Shown here in pieces: positions 36,202-51,497 of a stretch of DNA of 64,000 nucleotides. Numbering within the stretch: position 1 is the first letter of the stretch; each line of letters begins with the position of its first letter. The position numbers and the translations under genes are program-made. The DNA comes from an uncultured Tateyamaria sp. (lineage in GTDB: Bacteria > Pseudomonadota > Alphaproteobacteria > Rhodobacterales > Rhodobacteraceae): NCBI GenBank assembly GCA_947501275.1, contig CANMVD010000003.1, positions 417,720 through 481,719 on the forward strand, given 5' to 3'. Under the pieces are notes generated by a model. That model saw only the letters and a list, made by a program, of their open reading frames with translations. It ran no database searches and was not told the DNA's origin.

Positions 36202-36811
36202 TTCGGCCTCCTAGCGCGCGAATACAAGGGAACGAAACACTTTGAGCGAGCGCAATTCCTGCTCCCCCGGCGTCATGGCAACACCCAGCCATGCGCAAAG
36301 TCAATTCCTGCATCTGGACCTGAACAGGCTGTCATGGAAGCATACGCAAGCGGATGTTTCTCCGGGTAACCTGCATCAATACCTCGAGATAAAGCAATAT
36401 TGGTCAACTTGATTTGCCCATCTCTTCGTCCCAAACGAGAGGATTGCCCCCTCCATCCCTTTAGCAATGTTTATCGGACCAGATGAAGTTGCAAATCTCG
36501 CTTGCCAAATTCTCGCGCTTGGGAAATTCATTCGCACGATACACTCATGCGAATGCCCCTTTCTGAGCAACTACAGGCAAGCCAGTGGGCGCAATCCAAA
36601 CAGTATTCAAGCACCGTTTTTGGTTTGCATGAACGCAGTGGTTCCACGCCCAGAAGACCAAAACCGAGACACGTTAGATTGCAGAACGGGGTGTGCCGCG
36701 CATCAAGACAATGACACTGCTGTAACACTTTCAAAAAGTAGAGGAAAAACCTTGCTTGCGCACGTTAAGACGTCAATCGACCGCTCAAATCAGCCCTCCA
36801 CGCAGTGACGC
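36202..36811. other. Intergenic region, 610 bp, without an evident gene
   Basis: It lies between the aconitase X start and the chemoreceptor stop. Base composition is more AT-rich than the genes. A 113-codon plus-strand frame (36467-36808) has no family features or ribosome-binding site and is not called. The promoter of the aconitase X genes should lie near its left end. Confidence 0.4.
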
Positions 36812-39580
36812 TCAAGCAATGTTCGCCACTGGTTCGCCCGGCTCATTAAGCAGACTTGAATCTTTGAATTTGAACGACGCCACAATCTCAGACAGCGTCT
36901 TTGCCTCATAGGAGAGCGCTGCGTTCGCGGCAGTGGTTTCTTCGAACATTGCGGCATTCTTTTGCGTTGATCTGTCCAACTCTTGAACGGCGAGATTTAC
37001 GTCACTCAACTTTTGCGACTGCTCTGCGGCGGCATCAGCAATGTCCCGCATGATAACAGAAATCTCTCCAACCCCGTCATTGATCACTGTCATTGCTGCA
37101 TTTGCGTGTTGCGTCAACTCGGCGCCCTCACGTGCAATTGCAACGCTTTCTTCTATGACCCCACTAATCTCACTTGCGGACTCTGCGCACCGTTGGGCCA
37201 GAATACGAACTTCCGATGCAACCACCGAAAAACCCTGTCCCGCCTCACCGGCCCGAGCGGCCTCAACGCCAGCATTCAAGGCCAAGAGGTTTGTCTGGAA
37301 GGCAATGGCCTCAATGACCGACACAATGGTCGAGATTTTTGTCGACGATTCCTGGACAGCTTTCATTGCGTCATTCGCTTGCGCCATAACCGACTGATTG
37401 CTTTCTGCTTCCCTCGTGAGGCCCAACATCGTGTCATTGGCCGACGTGGCGCCATTCGCGGTCGCGGCAACTGTTGCTGTCAGTTCACCGATCGTTTCGA
37501 CCGTATCTGCAAGTGTTGTCGCCGTAGCTTCTGTCCGTTTCGCCAAATCGATGGACGATCCGGAAATTTCAGAACTATTGCCTTCGATATTGGTCGCACT
37601 TGAGCTCAGACCTTGCACGATTTCCGACAGTGTCAGGATCGCATTGTTAAAATCCTGTCTCAACTCATCATAAGCTGGCGGGAACTCTTGTTCGATGGAG
37701 TAAGTCAAATCACCAGCAGACAGGCGTTCCAGACCTTTGGCCAAAGTCGACACAATTAATTCCTGCTCGGCCATGCGTTCTTGCCGTTCCGTCTCCCGGC
37801 GGCGCAACTGCTCTTGTTCTTGTTGTGCAAGCGCGGCGGCGTGAGCGCGCTCTTCTTCGTCACGGCGCTGTTTCTCGGCTATCTTTTTGGCTTCGTCTTC
37901 TTTTTGCTTCAATCGCGCTGCACGCTCAACATCCAGCGCCGCCCGTTCGCGTTGCTTTTCTTCTTCTTGCAACCGGATGTTTTCCAATGCCCTGTCGCGG
38001 AACACATGCAATGCACCGGCCAATCGTCCCAACTCGCCACGGGTCACTTTGAGACCTGCAATCTCGGACAGATCACCATCCGCAAGACGCTCGGTTTCGC
38101 GGGTCACCCGATTCAAAGGTCGATTGACGAGTAGCCACAGCAACACAGGGGCCAAGACAACAAGAAAAATCGCTGCCCATGCAATTTGAGTGATTTGATG
38201 GCCCGCAGTCCGCACACCATCACTAAGTTCTGTCGCGGCCTCTTCAATCAAGTTCAGGGCGTTGTCCGAAAACATCGCAGTTTCCAGAGCAATGGCTCCG
38301 ACGGCATTTGTCGCCTGCCGCGATGCCTCCTCAGCGGCATTTTTCGCTGCAAATGCCTTAGCCCGTTTGCTGGCCACACCATCGTCTGGAGACGAAAGAG
38401 ACACCAACAGCTCAAGCTTTTGCCTTTGCGCATCGTTCGCGTATGGCATGAGCGACCGAACGATCTCAGCCTTGGCCGTCAGCCCATCCTGGCTCAGGCT
38501 CAACTCCTCCGGAGTTTTGCTGAGGGCGGCTGTCATAAGAAACGCGAAGTAGAATTTCACAGCCGAATCCAAAGCAGCGGTATTGCGAATACCCGCGACG
38601 CCCACTTCCAATAAATTGGTAAGCGTTTCTTGATTTGTCTCTTTCGCTTCATCACTGCCGATGATCAGGTTGAAGTAGACATCATCAATGGCTGGCGAAA
38701 GGGCGCGATCAATCTCCAATCGCGCCGACAAGATGTCCGCCGATGTTGCGCGCCCGCGGGTCCCGTCAACCACGCGTTCATAAACAGCCAGTGTTTCAGC
38801 AAGTGCCGCGTAAACATCGACCAGAGCACTTTGTGCGTTGGCTTCCTCCAGAAGAATTTTCAAACGCGAAATTGCCGACACTGCGAGGTCATTCGCGATG
38901 GATGCCAATTCCGCACTTGGACGTTCCAGAATTACAAGCGCCAATCCGGACAGCAGGTTCATTTCAGCCCGGATGTTAAGCGCTGCCTGAAACTGCGCAA
39001 AATCCTCATCAACAAGACGGGTCATAGTATCATCGATGGAGCGCATCGCGTTTTCGCCGCGCAAGGTCATGTCAAACAACGCAGAATCAGAAGCTTCTTC
39101 GAGCATTCCGCTTACGGAGGTCGCATTTTCGTAGGCAGTATCAATGACATCTACAACTGCTTCGTCCGCCCTCATTTCTTCTTCTCGCGCGGTCAGTAGC
39201 GCGCTCAAAGCATCATCCGCACCCTCCAGAATACCAAGCGCGTTTTCCTGTTCTGCAGCAGGTAACGCTGCCAAGGCCACTTTGAAGTCAGAAACTACAG
39301 CATCCTTTGCCAGTCTTTGTTCGGCAATCTCTGAAGATCCTTCAGAAACCAAGATCTTAGACAGCAACGCCCGCGTTCTATCCGTGACAGATACAATCTG
39401 AGCACTTCCCCGCAGTTCGGGTAAGCGTTCTGCGGTCAGCGTGGCCATTTGCTTGTCGATGGATTGAAACATCAACCAACTTACAGCGACGACGGCTGCA
39501 ATCATGCAGGCAAGCGCGCCAAGCACGAGGCCCAGCCGAAGCATCAGAGAATGCATGATTTTGGACAGGAGTAGTTTCAT
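36812..39580 (-). CDS. Methyl-accepting chemotaxis protein with long helical periplasmic sensor (TorS-like)
   Basis: About 922 residues, much longer than a usual 550-residue receptor. The start at 39580 has AAGGA upstream. Membrane segment 1 is about residues 14-37. Residues 38-462 are periplasmic and almost all helical, opening with [25 protein letters not shown] residues as in TorS-type sensors. Segment 2 is about 465-487 and a HAMP domain follows. A charged coiled coil rich in E/R/Q (about 535-605) leads into a second HAMP-like stretch ([13 protein letters not shown]). The signalling domain is about 660-900, with the hairpin-tip region [20 protein letters not shown]. The upstream gene encodes a periplasmic binding protein 83 bases away, likely its ligand carrier. 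Confidence 0.9.
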   Translation of the reverse strand: MKLLLSKIMHSLMLRLGLVLGALACMIAAVVAVSWLMFQSIDKQMATLTAERLPELRGSAQIVSVTDRTRALLSKILVSEGSSEIAEQRLAKDAVVSDFKVALAALPAAEQENALGILEGADDALSALLTAREEEMRADEAVVDVIDTAYENATSVSGMLEEASDSALFDMTLRGENAMRSIDDTMTRLVDEDFAQFQAALNIRAEMNLLSGLALVILERPSAELASIANDLAVSAISRLKILLEEANAQSALVDVYAALAETLAVYERVVDGTRGRATSADILSARLEIDRALSPAIDDVYFNLIIGSDEAKETNQETLTNLLEVGVAGIRNTAALDSAVKFYFAFLMTAALSKTPEELSLSQDGLTAKAEIVRSLMPYANDAQRQKLELLVSLSSPDDGVASKRAKAFAAKNAAEEASRQATNAVGAIALETAMFSDNALNLIEEAATELSDGVRTAGHQITQIAWAAIFLVVLAPVLLWLLVNRPLNRVTRETERLADGDLSEIAGLKVTRGELGRLAGALHVFRDRALENIRLQEEEKQRERAALDVERAARLKQKEDEAKKIAEKQRRDEEERAHAAALAQQEQEQLRRRETERQERMAEQELIVSTLAKGLERLSAGDLTYSIEQEFPPAYDELRQDFNNAILTLSEIVQGLSSSATNIEGNSSEISGSSIDLAKRTEATATTLADTVETIGELTATVAATANGATSANDTMLGLTREAESNQSVMAQANDAMKAVQESSTKISTIVSVIEAIAFQTNLLALNAGVEAARAGEAGQGFSVVASEVRILAQRCAESASEISGVIEESVAIAREGAELTQHANAAMTVINDGVGEISVIMRDIADAAAEQSQKLSDVNLAVQELDRSTQKNAAMFEETTAANAALSYEAKTLSEIVASFKFKDSSLLNEPGEPVANIA

Positions 39581-39663
39581 TTTCTGGGATCCTTCGCGCC
39601 CCGGCGTCACTGTCGGCAGGTGGATATGCGGGCCAACGATAATGCGTTGATCCGCAGTTTGGA

Positions 39664-40818
39664 TTAGCTTGACGGTGTTATCGCCTCAAAGGATCCGTCC
39701 GCCTTGATGCGCGTCAGAAAGACACTGTCGGAACCCTGATTGTCCCCTGCGCCATAGGTCAAAGTGAACCCCCCGAGATCGATGCTTCCGAGGCGGCCAA
39801 GGGCCCCGAGGTAGCTTTCCCGCGTGAGATCTGCTCCGGCAACCTGCAATGCCTCGATTGCAAGACGGCCTGTCAAATAGCCCTCTAATGACACAAAACC
39901 TGGTTGCGCATCGGCATCGTAAGCGCCTAGGGCGGCCTGATAATCAGCAACCACCGGAATGGACGTATCCCATGGCTGCGGGACTACCTGGCTCACAATC
40001 ACACCCTCACCGGCGTCCCCAAGCTCGGCAGCCAATGCCTTGGAGCCTACAAAAGAGATCGTGACAAAGGTCGCATCCATGCGCATTTTTTGCGACAACT
40101 TGATAAATTCGCTCAGCGGCTTGTACGCACCCACCATCACAATTGCCTCTGGTTTCGCCTTGCGGATTTCCAGAAGCGCGGACTTCACGGCGACCGTATT
40201 GCGCGTATATGTTCCTTCCGCTGACAACGTCATGCCGCGTGCTTCCAGCGCTTTTGTGACACCAGACAAGCCCACCCGGCCAAATCCATCATCCTGATAC
40301 AGGATGGCGATGTTCGTCAGCCCCATTTCATCAACAAGATAGTCAATCCATGCAGCCGTCTCCGCGTCATAGGTTGCACGCAAGTTCAGCACGTTGGTCA
40401 AAGACGGGTCGCGCAGAAAACCGGCACCCGTGAACGGGCCAATCATTGGAATGTTGGCTTGTGTTGCCAATGGCTGGACTGCCTTGGTGGTTGGAGTGCC
40501 GACAGACCCGATCAAGGCCAGGTGCGCATCAGCCTCGATGACTTTTGACACTTCTTCGATGGACCGGCTCGGTTCATAGCCATCGTCCATGCTGTCCAAT
40601 TCGATCATGCGGCCATGCACACCCCCTGTCGCGTTGGCTTCGGCAAAGGCCGCCATCATGCCAACCCGCATACCTTGCCCCAAAGCAGCTGCCGGTCCAT
40701 CCAATGCCGCAACTTGAGCAAATCGTATCGTGGAACTGTCTACGCCCTGCTGTGCAATGGCTGGGAGGGCTAGAAGGCAACTGGCTGCGACGGCGGCCGC
40801 TCGTGTTATGGAAAGCAT
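39664..40818 (-). CDS. Periplasmic amino-acid/amide-type binding protein (LivK/Peripla_BP_6 family)
   Basis: A 384-residue exported binding protein. The start at 40818 has AAGGAC upstream and opens a signal peptide ([23 protein letters not shown], cleavage after AIA or AQ). The mature part has the LivK-like pattern [22 protein letters not shown], then [32 protein letters not shown] and [15 protein letters not shown]. No permease or ATPase gene is adjacent. Instead the gene is followed on the same strand by a chemoreceptor gene with a TorS-like sensor domain, so a sensory role is proposed, similar in principle to TorT feeding TorS. The ligand is unknown. Confidence 0.87.
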   Translation of the reverse strand: MLSITRAAAVAASCLLALPAIAQQGVDSSTIRFAQVAALDGPAAALGQGMRVGMMAAFAEANATGGVHGRMIELDSMDDGYEPSRSIEEVSKVIEADAHLALIGSVGTPTTKAVQPLATQANIPMIGPFTGAGFLRDPSLTNVLNLRATYDAETAAWIDYLVDEMGLTNIAILYQDDGFGRVGLSGVTKALEARGMTLSAEGTYTRNTVAVKSALLEIRKAKPEAIVMVGAYKPLSEFIKLSQKMRMDATFVTISFVGSKALAAELGDAGEGVIVSQVVPQPWDTSIPVVADYQAALGAYDADAQPGFVSLEGYLTGRLAIEALQVAGADLTRESYLGALGRLGSIDLGGFTLTYGAGDNQGSDSVFLTRIKADGSFEAITPSS

Positions 40819-41255
40819 CGTCTTGTCCTTGGCTAAATTCAGGCACCAAGACTCTTGCGCCAAAAGTATTGGTATTCGTTTAACAGGCAATCATCCGCAA
40901 AACGCAACGCTCGAAACCGTCCATCGGGAACATGCCCTGCGGCCTCAATTCCGTTTAGGCGCTTTGTTTCGTCGCCTGAATTGCGACAAGATCAATATAA
41001 TTTTGGTTCCTGAGTCCGACAGTTTCGCGCGTTAAAACGAGCGCGGCACATGCCCGAGTAATGTTGAATGATGAACAAAGTTAAAGGCAAACAACCACGA
41101 CTGGAGGCGTGTCTGCCGTCAATTGCCGGGCAGCTGTTTCAACCCGCAAAAGCCCGATAAGCGCATACCAAATCCCATTGCAAGTGACAGTTTGCCAAAG
41201 AAAAACCCCGCTCTGGTGAGCGGGGTTTTTCACTTCGTTTACGATGTAAACCGGA
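40819..41255. other. Intergenic region, 437 bp, between binding-protein gene and rpoC
   Basis: The part next to 40818 must contain the promoter of the binding-protein/chemoreceptor unit, and the part next to 41256 contains the rpoC terminator. No gene with family features is visible. Confidence 0.45.
41201..41230 (-). terminator. rpoC intrinsic terminator
   Basis: A perfect 13-bp stem (41201-41213 with 41218-41230) around a 4-base loop, GC-rich in the middle with A and T runs at the ends. Read on the minus strand it ends in TTTTT and lies 25 bases after the rpoC stop, so it closes the rpoBC transcript. Confidence 0.88.
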
Positions 41256-45500
<4,245 letters not shown>

Positions 45501-45521
45501 TTGGAACTCCAAGCGGTGCGT

Positions 45522-45749
45522 TCACGACCAAATGTCGATACAATTCGTGACGCTGAGAAAAGTGATTGCGACAAGCATTCCAGCGAAGAGCCCACCAATG
45601 ACCCACGCCATCCTGACTGCCAATCGCGGAAGGAAATGGAGATTTGACCAGTGTGCGACATCAAGCTTTCTCCCCCAAAACATCCAAGCAAAAATGCCGA
45701 TAAAGATCAGGATGTTGATGGTCAGAAAGAGTTGCGCGCAAACCGTCAT
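45522..45749 (-). CDS. Small two-helix membrane protein between rpoB and rpoC
   Basis: A 75-residue frame with two hydrophobic segments (about residues 6-26 and 47-68) joined by a basic loop, starting 15 bases after the rpoB stop and ending 21 bases before rpoC. The nearest purine-rich sequence (GGAGGAAGA, in the end of rpoB) is 25-30 bases upstream, so translation would depend on coupling to rpoB. No family is recognised. Placement in a gap that fits it tightly supports a real gene, but a chance frame cannot be excluded. Confidence 0.5.
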   Translation of the reverse strand: MTVCAQLFLTINILIFIGIFAWMFWGRKLDVAHWSNLHFLPRLAVRMAWVIGGLFAGMLVAITFLSVTNCIDIWS

Positions 45750-45764
45750 GTTGCGTAATCAAAC

Positions 45765-48700
45765 TCACTCATCTTCCTCCGCATCCAAGAGTTCCATGTT
45801 GAGGCCCAATCCGCGGACCTCTTTGACGAGAACGTTGAACGATTCTGGTACGCCGGCCTCGAAATTGTCCTCACCCTTGACGATGCTTTCGTAGACCTTC
45901 GTCCGGCCAGCCACGTCGTCCGACTTCACCGTCAGCATTTCCTGCAAGGTGTAGGCGGCGCCGTAAGCTTCCAGAGCCCAGACTTCCATCTCACCAAAGC
46001 GCTGACCACCGAACTGTGCCTTACCACCCAGCGGCTGCTGCGTAACAAGCGAGTACGGACCGGTCGAACGGGCGTGGATTTTGTCGTCCACAAGGTGGTG
46101 CAGTTTCAGCAGGTACTTGATGCCGACGGTCACAGGGCGCGCAAATTGCTCGCCTGTACGACCATCAAACAGCACCGACTGACCCGAGGTTGAGAACCCG
46201 GCACGCTCCAACGCGTCGTTCACATCCGCCTCTTTCGCACCGTCAAAGACGGGCGTGGCGATGGGAACACCGCGAACAACGTTGCCCGCCGCTTCGATCA
46301 GGTGATCCTCATCCATACCGGTGATGCCTTCTTCGTAGACATTGTCACCATAGGCGAGGCTCATCGCTTCGCGCACAGGGGTCAGATCGCCAGAGCGTTT
46401 GTACTCTTGCAGAGCCTCGTCGATGTTCACACCCAGACCGCGCGCGGCCCAACCCATGTGGGTTTCAAGGATCTGACCGACGTTCATGCGCGACGGCACA
46501 CCCAGCGGGTTCAGACAGAAATCGACCGGTGTGCCATCCGCGAGGAATGGCATGTCCTCCATTGGCACCACTTTCGAAATCACACCCTTGTTGCCGTGAC
46601 GACCAGCCATTTTGTCGCCCGGTTGCAGCTTGCGCTTCACCGCCACGAACACTTTGACCATTTTCATCACGCCCGGAGGCAGATCGTCACCACGGCGGAC
46701 CTTCTCGACCTTGTCCTCAAAACGGGCATCAAGGGCGCGCTTTTGCGCCTCGTATTGCTCGTTCAGAGCCTCGACCACTTGTGCCGACTGCTCGTCTTTC
46801 AAAGCAATCTGCCACCAAGCGGAGCGCGGGAAGGCTTCCAGCAGGTCAGCGTCGACATTGCTGCCGGTTTTGACGCCTTTGGGGCCTTTGGCGATCTCTT
46901 TGCCCAGCAACATGTCACCCAGACGGGCATAGATGTTGCGATCAAGGATGGCGAGTTCGTCGTCACGGTCACGCGCCAAACGCTCGACCTCTTCCCGCTC
47001 GATTTGCAAGGCACGCTCGTCTTTTTCCACGCCATGGCGGTTAAAGACGCGCACCTCAACAACCGTACCGAAGTCACCCGGTTTCACACGCAGCGATGTA
47101 TCGCGCACGTCCGAAGCCTTTTCCCCAAAGATCGCGCGGAGGAGCTTTTCTTCCGGCGTCATGGGGCTTTCGCCCTTGGGGGTAATCTTGCCCACAAGGA
47201 TATCGCCCGGTTCGACGTCAGCGCCGATATAGACAATGCCCGCTTCGTCGAGGTTGCGCAGGGCTTCCTCGCCGACGTTGGGGATGTCGCGGGTGATTTC
47301 CTCTGGCCCCAGCTTGGTGTCACGGGCGGCGACTTCGAATTCCTCGATGTGGATCGAGGTGAAGACGTCGTCGCGCGACACGCGCTCGGAGATCAGGATC
47401 GAGTCTTCGTAGTTGTAGCCATTCCACGGCATGAACGCGACGACCACGTTTTTGCCCAAAGCCAGTTCGCCCATATCGGTGGAGGGACCATCTGCGATGA
47501 CCTCACCCTTTTGAACGGTGTCACCCACCTTCACGAGCGGGCGCTGGTTGATGCAGGTGTTCTGGTTGGACCGCTGGAACTTGCGCATGCGGTAGATGTC
47601 GACGCCGGCATCGCCCAACTCGAGGTCAGACGTCGCGCGGATCACGATCCGTGTGGCGTCCACCTGGTCGATGATACCGGCGCGTTTGGCCATGATCGCC
47701 GCACCAGAGTCCCGCGCAACCACTTCTTCGATGCCGGTGCCGACCAGCGGCGCCTCGGCTTGAAGCAGCGGAACCGCCTGACGTTGCATGTTCGAGCCCA
47801 TCAGAGCGCGGTTGGCGTCGTCGTTTTCAAGGAACGGGATAAGCGACGCGGCAACCGACACCAACTGCTTCGGGCTGACGTCGATCAGATCCACGGAGTC
47901 GACGGGCGACAGAGTGTAGTCCCCCGATTTCCGCGTATTGACCATCTCGTTGTTGAACTTGCCGTTCTCGTCCAGCGACGCGTTAGCCTGCGCCACGGTG
48001 TGACGCATCTCTTCTGTGGCGGACATGTAGTGTACTTCGTCCGTCACCTGACCATTGTTTACAACGCGGTAAGGTGTTTCGATGAAGCCATACTTGTTCA
48101 CTCGCGCGAATGTGGCGAGCGAGTTGATCAGACCGATGTTCGGCCCTTCCGGCGTTTCAATCGGACACATCCGACCGTAGTGGGTCGGGTGCACGTCGCG
48201 CACCTCAAAGCCAGCACGTTCACGCGTCAGACCGCCAGGCCCAAGGGCCGAGAGGCGGCGCTTGTGCGTCACTTCGGACAGCGGGTTGGTTTGGTCCATG
48301 AACTGCGACAGCTGGGACGAGCCAAAGAACTCGCGGACAGCAGCAGCGGCAGGTTTTGCGTTGATCAGATCCTGCGGCATGACGGTGTCAATTTCGACAG
48401 ACGACATACGCTCCTTGATCGCACGCTCCATACGCAGCAAACCAACGCGATACTGGTTTTCCATCAGCTCACCAACAGAGCGGACACGACGGTTGCCGAG
48501 GTGGTCGATGTCGTCCACGTCACCTTTGCCGTCGCGCAGTTCCACCAGCGCCTTGATACAGGACACGATGTCTTCGCGGCGCAGCGTGCGCTGCGTGTCT
48601 TCGGCATCCAACGCCAAACGCATGTTCATCTTGACCCGGCCAACGGCCGACAGATCGTAACGCTCTGAGTCAAAGAACAGCGTGTCGAACAGGGCCGAGG

Positions 48701-49901
48701 CCGCTTCGACGGTGGGCGGCTCACCGGGGCGCATGACGCGATAGATGTCCATGAGCGCGGTTTCACGGTTCATGTTCTTGTCGTTCGCCATGGTGTTGCG
48801 GATGTACGGGCCGACATTGACGTTATCGATGTCCAGAACAGGGATGTCGGTGATGCCCGCATCCACCAGTTCCTTGACCGTACCGCCGATCAGAGTGCCG
48901 TCCTTGTCGTATTCCAGAGTCAGCTCATCACCGGCTTCAACATAAATCGCGCCGTTTTCTTCGTTGATGATGTCCTTGGCGACGAACTTGCCCACGATGT
49001 GCTCGTAAGGGACAAGCAGATCCTTCACCGTGCCTTCGTCGATCAGTTTCTTGACGGCGCGCGGGGTCACTTTCTTGCCCGCTTCGGCAATGACCTCACC
49101 GGACTTGGCGTCAACCAGATCGTAGGTGGGGCGGGTGCCGCGCACACGATCAGGGAAGAACGGCGTGACCCAGCCCTTGTTCTTTTTCAGGCTGAAATTC
49201 ACCGTTTCGTAATACGCATCCATGATGCTTTCCTGATCCAGACCCAAAGCATACAGCAGGGTTGTCACAGGCAGTTTGCGGCGACGGTCGATACGCGCGA
49301 AAACGATGTCCTTGGCATCGAATTCAAAGTCCAGCCAGGACCCGCGATAGGGGATGATCCGGCAGGCGAACAGCAGCTTGCCCGAGCTGTGCGTCTTGCC
49401 TTTATCGTGATCAAAGAAAACACCGGGTGAGCGGTGCATCTGGCTGACGATCACACGCTCGGTGCCGTTCACGATGAACGTTCCGTTGGGTGTCATCAAA
49501 GGCATGTCGCCCATGAATACGTCTTGTTCCTTGATGTCCTTGACCGATTTGGCGCCCGTGTCTTCGTCCACATCAAATACGATCAGGCGCAGCGTCACCT
49601 TTAGTGGTGCGCTGTATGTCATGTCACGCTGCTGACATTCCTCAACATCGTATTTCGGTTTTTCCAGCTCGTACTTCACGTATTCCAGAACGGATGTCTC
49701 GTTGAAATCCTTGATCGGGAACACGGACTGGAAGACGCCCATGATACCTTCGCCGTCCAAAGGCGTTGGCTGGTCACCGGAATTCAGGAACAGATCGTAA
49801 GAAGACTTCTGAACCTCGATAAGGTTCGGCATATCCAGCACTTCGCGGATTTTGCCATAATATTTACGCAGTCGTTTTTGGCCAAGGAACGTATTTGCCA
49901 T
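45765..49901 (-). CDS. rpoB: RNA polymerase subunit beta
   Basis: A 1378-residue beta subunit. The start at 49901 ([21 protein letters not shown]) is the conserved one for alphaproteobacteria; the in-frame extension to 50024 lies in the leader. The rifampicin-region segment [36 protein letters not shown] (about residues 510-545) is intact and wild-type-looking, and the C-terminal [18 protein letters not shown] element is present. It is normally cotranscribed with rplJL, but here a divergent regulator/VPLPA-CTERM pair lies in between, so it needs its own promoter or readthrough from the luxR-type gene. Confidence 0.98.
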   Translation of the reverse strand: MANTFLGQKRLRKYYGKIREVLDMPNLIEVQKSSYDLFLNSGDQPTPLDGEGIMGVFQSVFPIKDFNETSVLEYVKYELEKPKYDVEECQQRDMTYSAPLKVTLRLIVFDVDEDTGAKSVKDIKEQDVFMGDMPLMTPNGTFIVNGTERVIVSQMHRSPGVFFDHDKGKTHSSGKLLFACRIIPYRGSWLDFEFDAKDIVFARIDRRRKLPVTTLLYALGLDQESIMDAYYETVNFSLKKNKGWVTPFFPDRVRGTRPTYDLVDAKSGEVIAEAGKKVTPRAVKKLIDEGTVKDLLVPYEHIVGKFVAKDIINEENGAIYVEAGDELTLEYDKDGTLIGGTVKELVDAGITDIPVLDIDNVNVGPYIRNTMANDKNMNRETALMDIYRVMRPGEPPTVEAASALFDTLFFDSERYDLSAVGRVKMNMRLALDAEDTQRTLRREDIVSCIKALVELRDGKGDVDDIDHLGNRRVRSVGELMENQYRVGLLRMERAIKERMSSVEIDTVMPQDLINAKPAAAAVREFFGSSQLSQFMDQTNPLSEVTHKRRLSALGPGGLTRERAGFEVRDVHPTHYGRMCPIETPEGPNIGLINSLATFARVNKYGFIETPYRVVNNGQVTDEVHYMSATEEMRHTVAQANASLDENGKFNNEMVNTRKSGDYTLSPVDSVDLIDVSPKQLVSVAASLIPFLENDDANRALMGSNMQRQAVPLLQAEAPLVGTGIEEVVARDSGAAIMAKRAGIIDQVDATRIVIRATSDLELGDAGVDIYRMRKFQRSNQNTCINQRPLVKVGDTVQKGEVIADGPSTDMGELALGKNVVVAFMPWNGYNYEDSILISERVSRDDVFTSIHIEEFEVAARDTKLGPEEITRDIPNVGEEALRNLDEAGIVYIGADVEPGDILVGKITPKGESPMTPEEKLLRAIFGEKASDVRDTSLRVKPGDFGTVVEVRVFNRHGVEKDERALQIEREEVERLARDRDDELAILDRNIYARLGDMLLGKEIAKGPKGVKTGSNVDADLLEAFPRSAWWQIALKDEQSAQVVEALNEQYEAQKRALDARFEDKVEKVRRGDDLPPGVMKMVKVFVAVKRKLQPGDKMAGRHGNKGVISKVVPMEDMPFLADGTPVDFCLNPLGVPSRMNVGQILETHMGWAARGLGVNIDEALQEYKRSGDLTPVREAMSLAYGDNVYEEGITGMDEDHLIEAAGNVVRGVPIATPVFDGAKEADVNDALERAGFSTSGQSVLFDGRTGEQFARPVTVGIKYLLKLHHLVDDKIHARSTGPYSLVTQQPLGGKAQFGGQRFGEMEVWALEAYGAAYTLQEMLTVKSDDVAGRTKVYESIVKGEDNFEAGVPESFNVLVKEVRGLGLNMELLDAEEDE

Positions 49902-50306
49902 GCGGTTTTCGCACTCCATCTTTGTTGCGTTCACAGTCCGGGGGGGCGGTCCGGTGCGAACTCTCAAAGACCGAAAAGAAGATCTATACCTGCGCACCTG
50001 CCCATGGCGCGCGCCCGATCTCAATCTTTCCTAAAGAACCGTCGCTCAAGTGATGTCCGGCGGCTCTTTGCGAAAGATTTGTGGGATGAACTGTTAGATA
50101 CCTGCTCCTGCCATACCAAAGACGCAAAAAGCCGGGCGCGAATCAACGCTCCCAGCGGAAGCTCCGACATAGGCGTTGCTTAACAAAAGCACAACCGGGC
50201 GTTCCGAGAAAAGTCGCAAAACATCTCTCGAGGAAGCGCGCAATGCGGCTGTATGCTGGAACCACCCTAATGCGCCCTGCTTTGTTCTGACAATGATATA
50301 TTTGGG
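49902..50306 (-). promoter_or_regulatory. rpoB leader and promoter region, 405 bp
   Basis: It lies between the LuxR-type regulator stop and the rpoB start. No gene is seen. Because the usual rplL-rpoB link is broken by the inserted genes and the rplL terminator, the main rpoBC promoter is expected here; no sure -35/-10 pair was identified by eye. Confidence 0.4.
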
Positions 50307-51377
50307 TTATGTCGACTGACGCAATTTCAACGCCGCCTCGGTCCGGTTGTGACATCCCGTCTTGGCCAGCACACGTTCGACATGGCGGCGTACGGTGTGC
50401 AGGCTGATTTCAAGGTCGCGCGCAATCTGCTTGTCTGGCAACCCATCTGCCAAAAGCGCCGCCACATCAGCCTCGCGTGGCGTCAGCTCAAATTGTTGTT
50501 GGCGCGGAGCAAACTCAATCGAAACCAGACACACCGGATCGCCATGCGGCCAAGGGGACAGAGACGCAGACAGACGCACTTGACCTGCACGCAGGGAAAC
50601 TGTTTTGACGACGTCCAATGGCAGATTGCCCATGTAACGCGCGCGTCGCTGCGGTTGTGCAACGTCTGCCGCAAGGCGTGTGGCGACCGGCCGGCAACTG
50701 ATCAGGTCGGGCCATTTGGTCAGCAAATCCTGCAACCTCCTGTTCTGATGCAGTAACTTGCCAGAGGCATCAAACACCATCAAAGCCACAGGCATCGCAT
50801 CAAGAGAAAGAGTCCACTCCATCTCGTATCGTTCCAGCTCGGCACGCAGCTTGCGGCCCGCACTGAACGCAGGTTCCAGCAGCTTCAGCCAATTGAATTC
50901 CGATGATCCCTCGCCCGGCATATCCGCGTATTTGTAGCCCGCAATCAGCATCCCCTCCCCCACCGGCAGCGGCGTTGATGCCGCCATCTGACGGTTGATC
51001 TGGTTGGGGTTCAACGCCTGTGCATGGACCGCGGTTGCTTCGCGGGCCTCGGGGTCAAACAGCGGGGCGTCGTGAAAGGCCCCGGCCCCCGCACTGCGCA
51101 ACACCCGGTGCAGGAAAGACGCATAGGGGTCGACAAAGGTTGAAAACCCTTGAGTGTCATAGCCATGAAACGTGCTGGATATGCCATCTGCCAAGCTGGA
51201 AGACATGGAGCGGCTTGAAACAGATATTCCGTTGCCCGAACCGTCCGGGCCCACTTCGTACAAGCGATCAGTGCGCAATAGCGCCTCAAGGGTCGCACAC
51301 GCCTCTGCGTCATCCCACAACCCGTCGGGCTGCAAAAGGGCCCGCTGCAAATCTACAATCCGCGAAACATCCATCAT
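50307..51377 (-). CDS. LuxR family transcriptional regulator
   Basis: A 356-residue regulator. Residues about 1-290 hold no standard receiver domain; the stretch about 185-285 ([34 protein letters not shown]) looks PAS-like. The C-terminal helix-turn-helix is clear: [48 protein letters not shown] residues from about 293 to 340. It binds DNA as a dimer and its signal is unknown. It is divergent from a VPLPA-CTERM protein gene with tandem palindromes in the shared gap, so it probably controls that gene and itself. The start may be either of two adjacent ATGs (51377 or 51374). Confidence 0.87.
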   Translation of the reverse strand: MMDVSRIVDLQRALLQPDGLWDDAEACATLEALLRTDRLYEVGPDGSGNGISVSSRSMSSSLADGISSTFHGYDTQGFSTFVDPYASFLHRVLRSAGAGAFHDAPLFDPEAREATAVHAQALNPNQINRQMAASTPLPVGEGMLIAGYKYADMPGEGSSEFNWLKLLEPAFSAGRKLRAELERYEMEWTLSLDAMPVALMVFDASGKLLHQNRRLQDLLTKWPDLISCRPVATRLAADVAQPQRRARYMGNLPLDVVKTVSLRAGQVRLSASLSPWPHGDPVCLVSIEFAPRQQQFELTPREADVAALLADGLPDKQIARDLEISLHTVRRHVERVLAKTGCHNRTEAALKLRQST

Positions 51378-51400
51378 AAAATGACCCTACAAGTGCATTT

Positions 51401-51428
51401 AGGGCAAAGTCCCTAGGGCATTCGCCCT
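51401..51428. promoter_or_regulatory. Two abutting 14-bp palindromes in the luxR/VPLPA divergent promoter
   Basis: AGGGCAAAGTCCCT (51401-51414) is followed with no gap by AGGGCATTCGCCCT (51415-51428). Both carry AGGG(C) half-sites facing (G/C)CCCT. A third GC-rich inverted repeat (51432-51449) comes next. Two equal-length back-to-back sites in a 120-bp divergent gap look like a tandem operator for a dimeric regulator, presumably the adjacent LuxR-type protein. The pairing of regulator and site is inference. Confidence 0.55.
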
Positions 51429-51497
51429 AAAGACGCCTAAGCGGGCGTCCGTTTATTTTCCTCCTTGGAAAATTAAAGCTAACAGGAAGATTTCATT

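Noticed and set aside
36467..36808. Plus-strand frame of 113 codons in the 610-bp gap before the aconitase X genes
   Set aside because: No ribosome-binding site, no domain, and atypical amino-acid composition; considered chance.
46302..48668. Plus-strand open frame of 788 codons inside rpoB
   Set aside because: Fully antisense to rpoB, with His/Arg/Val-rich composition typical of a shadow frame in a high-GC gene.
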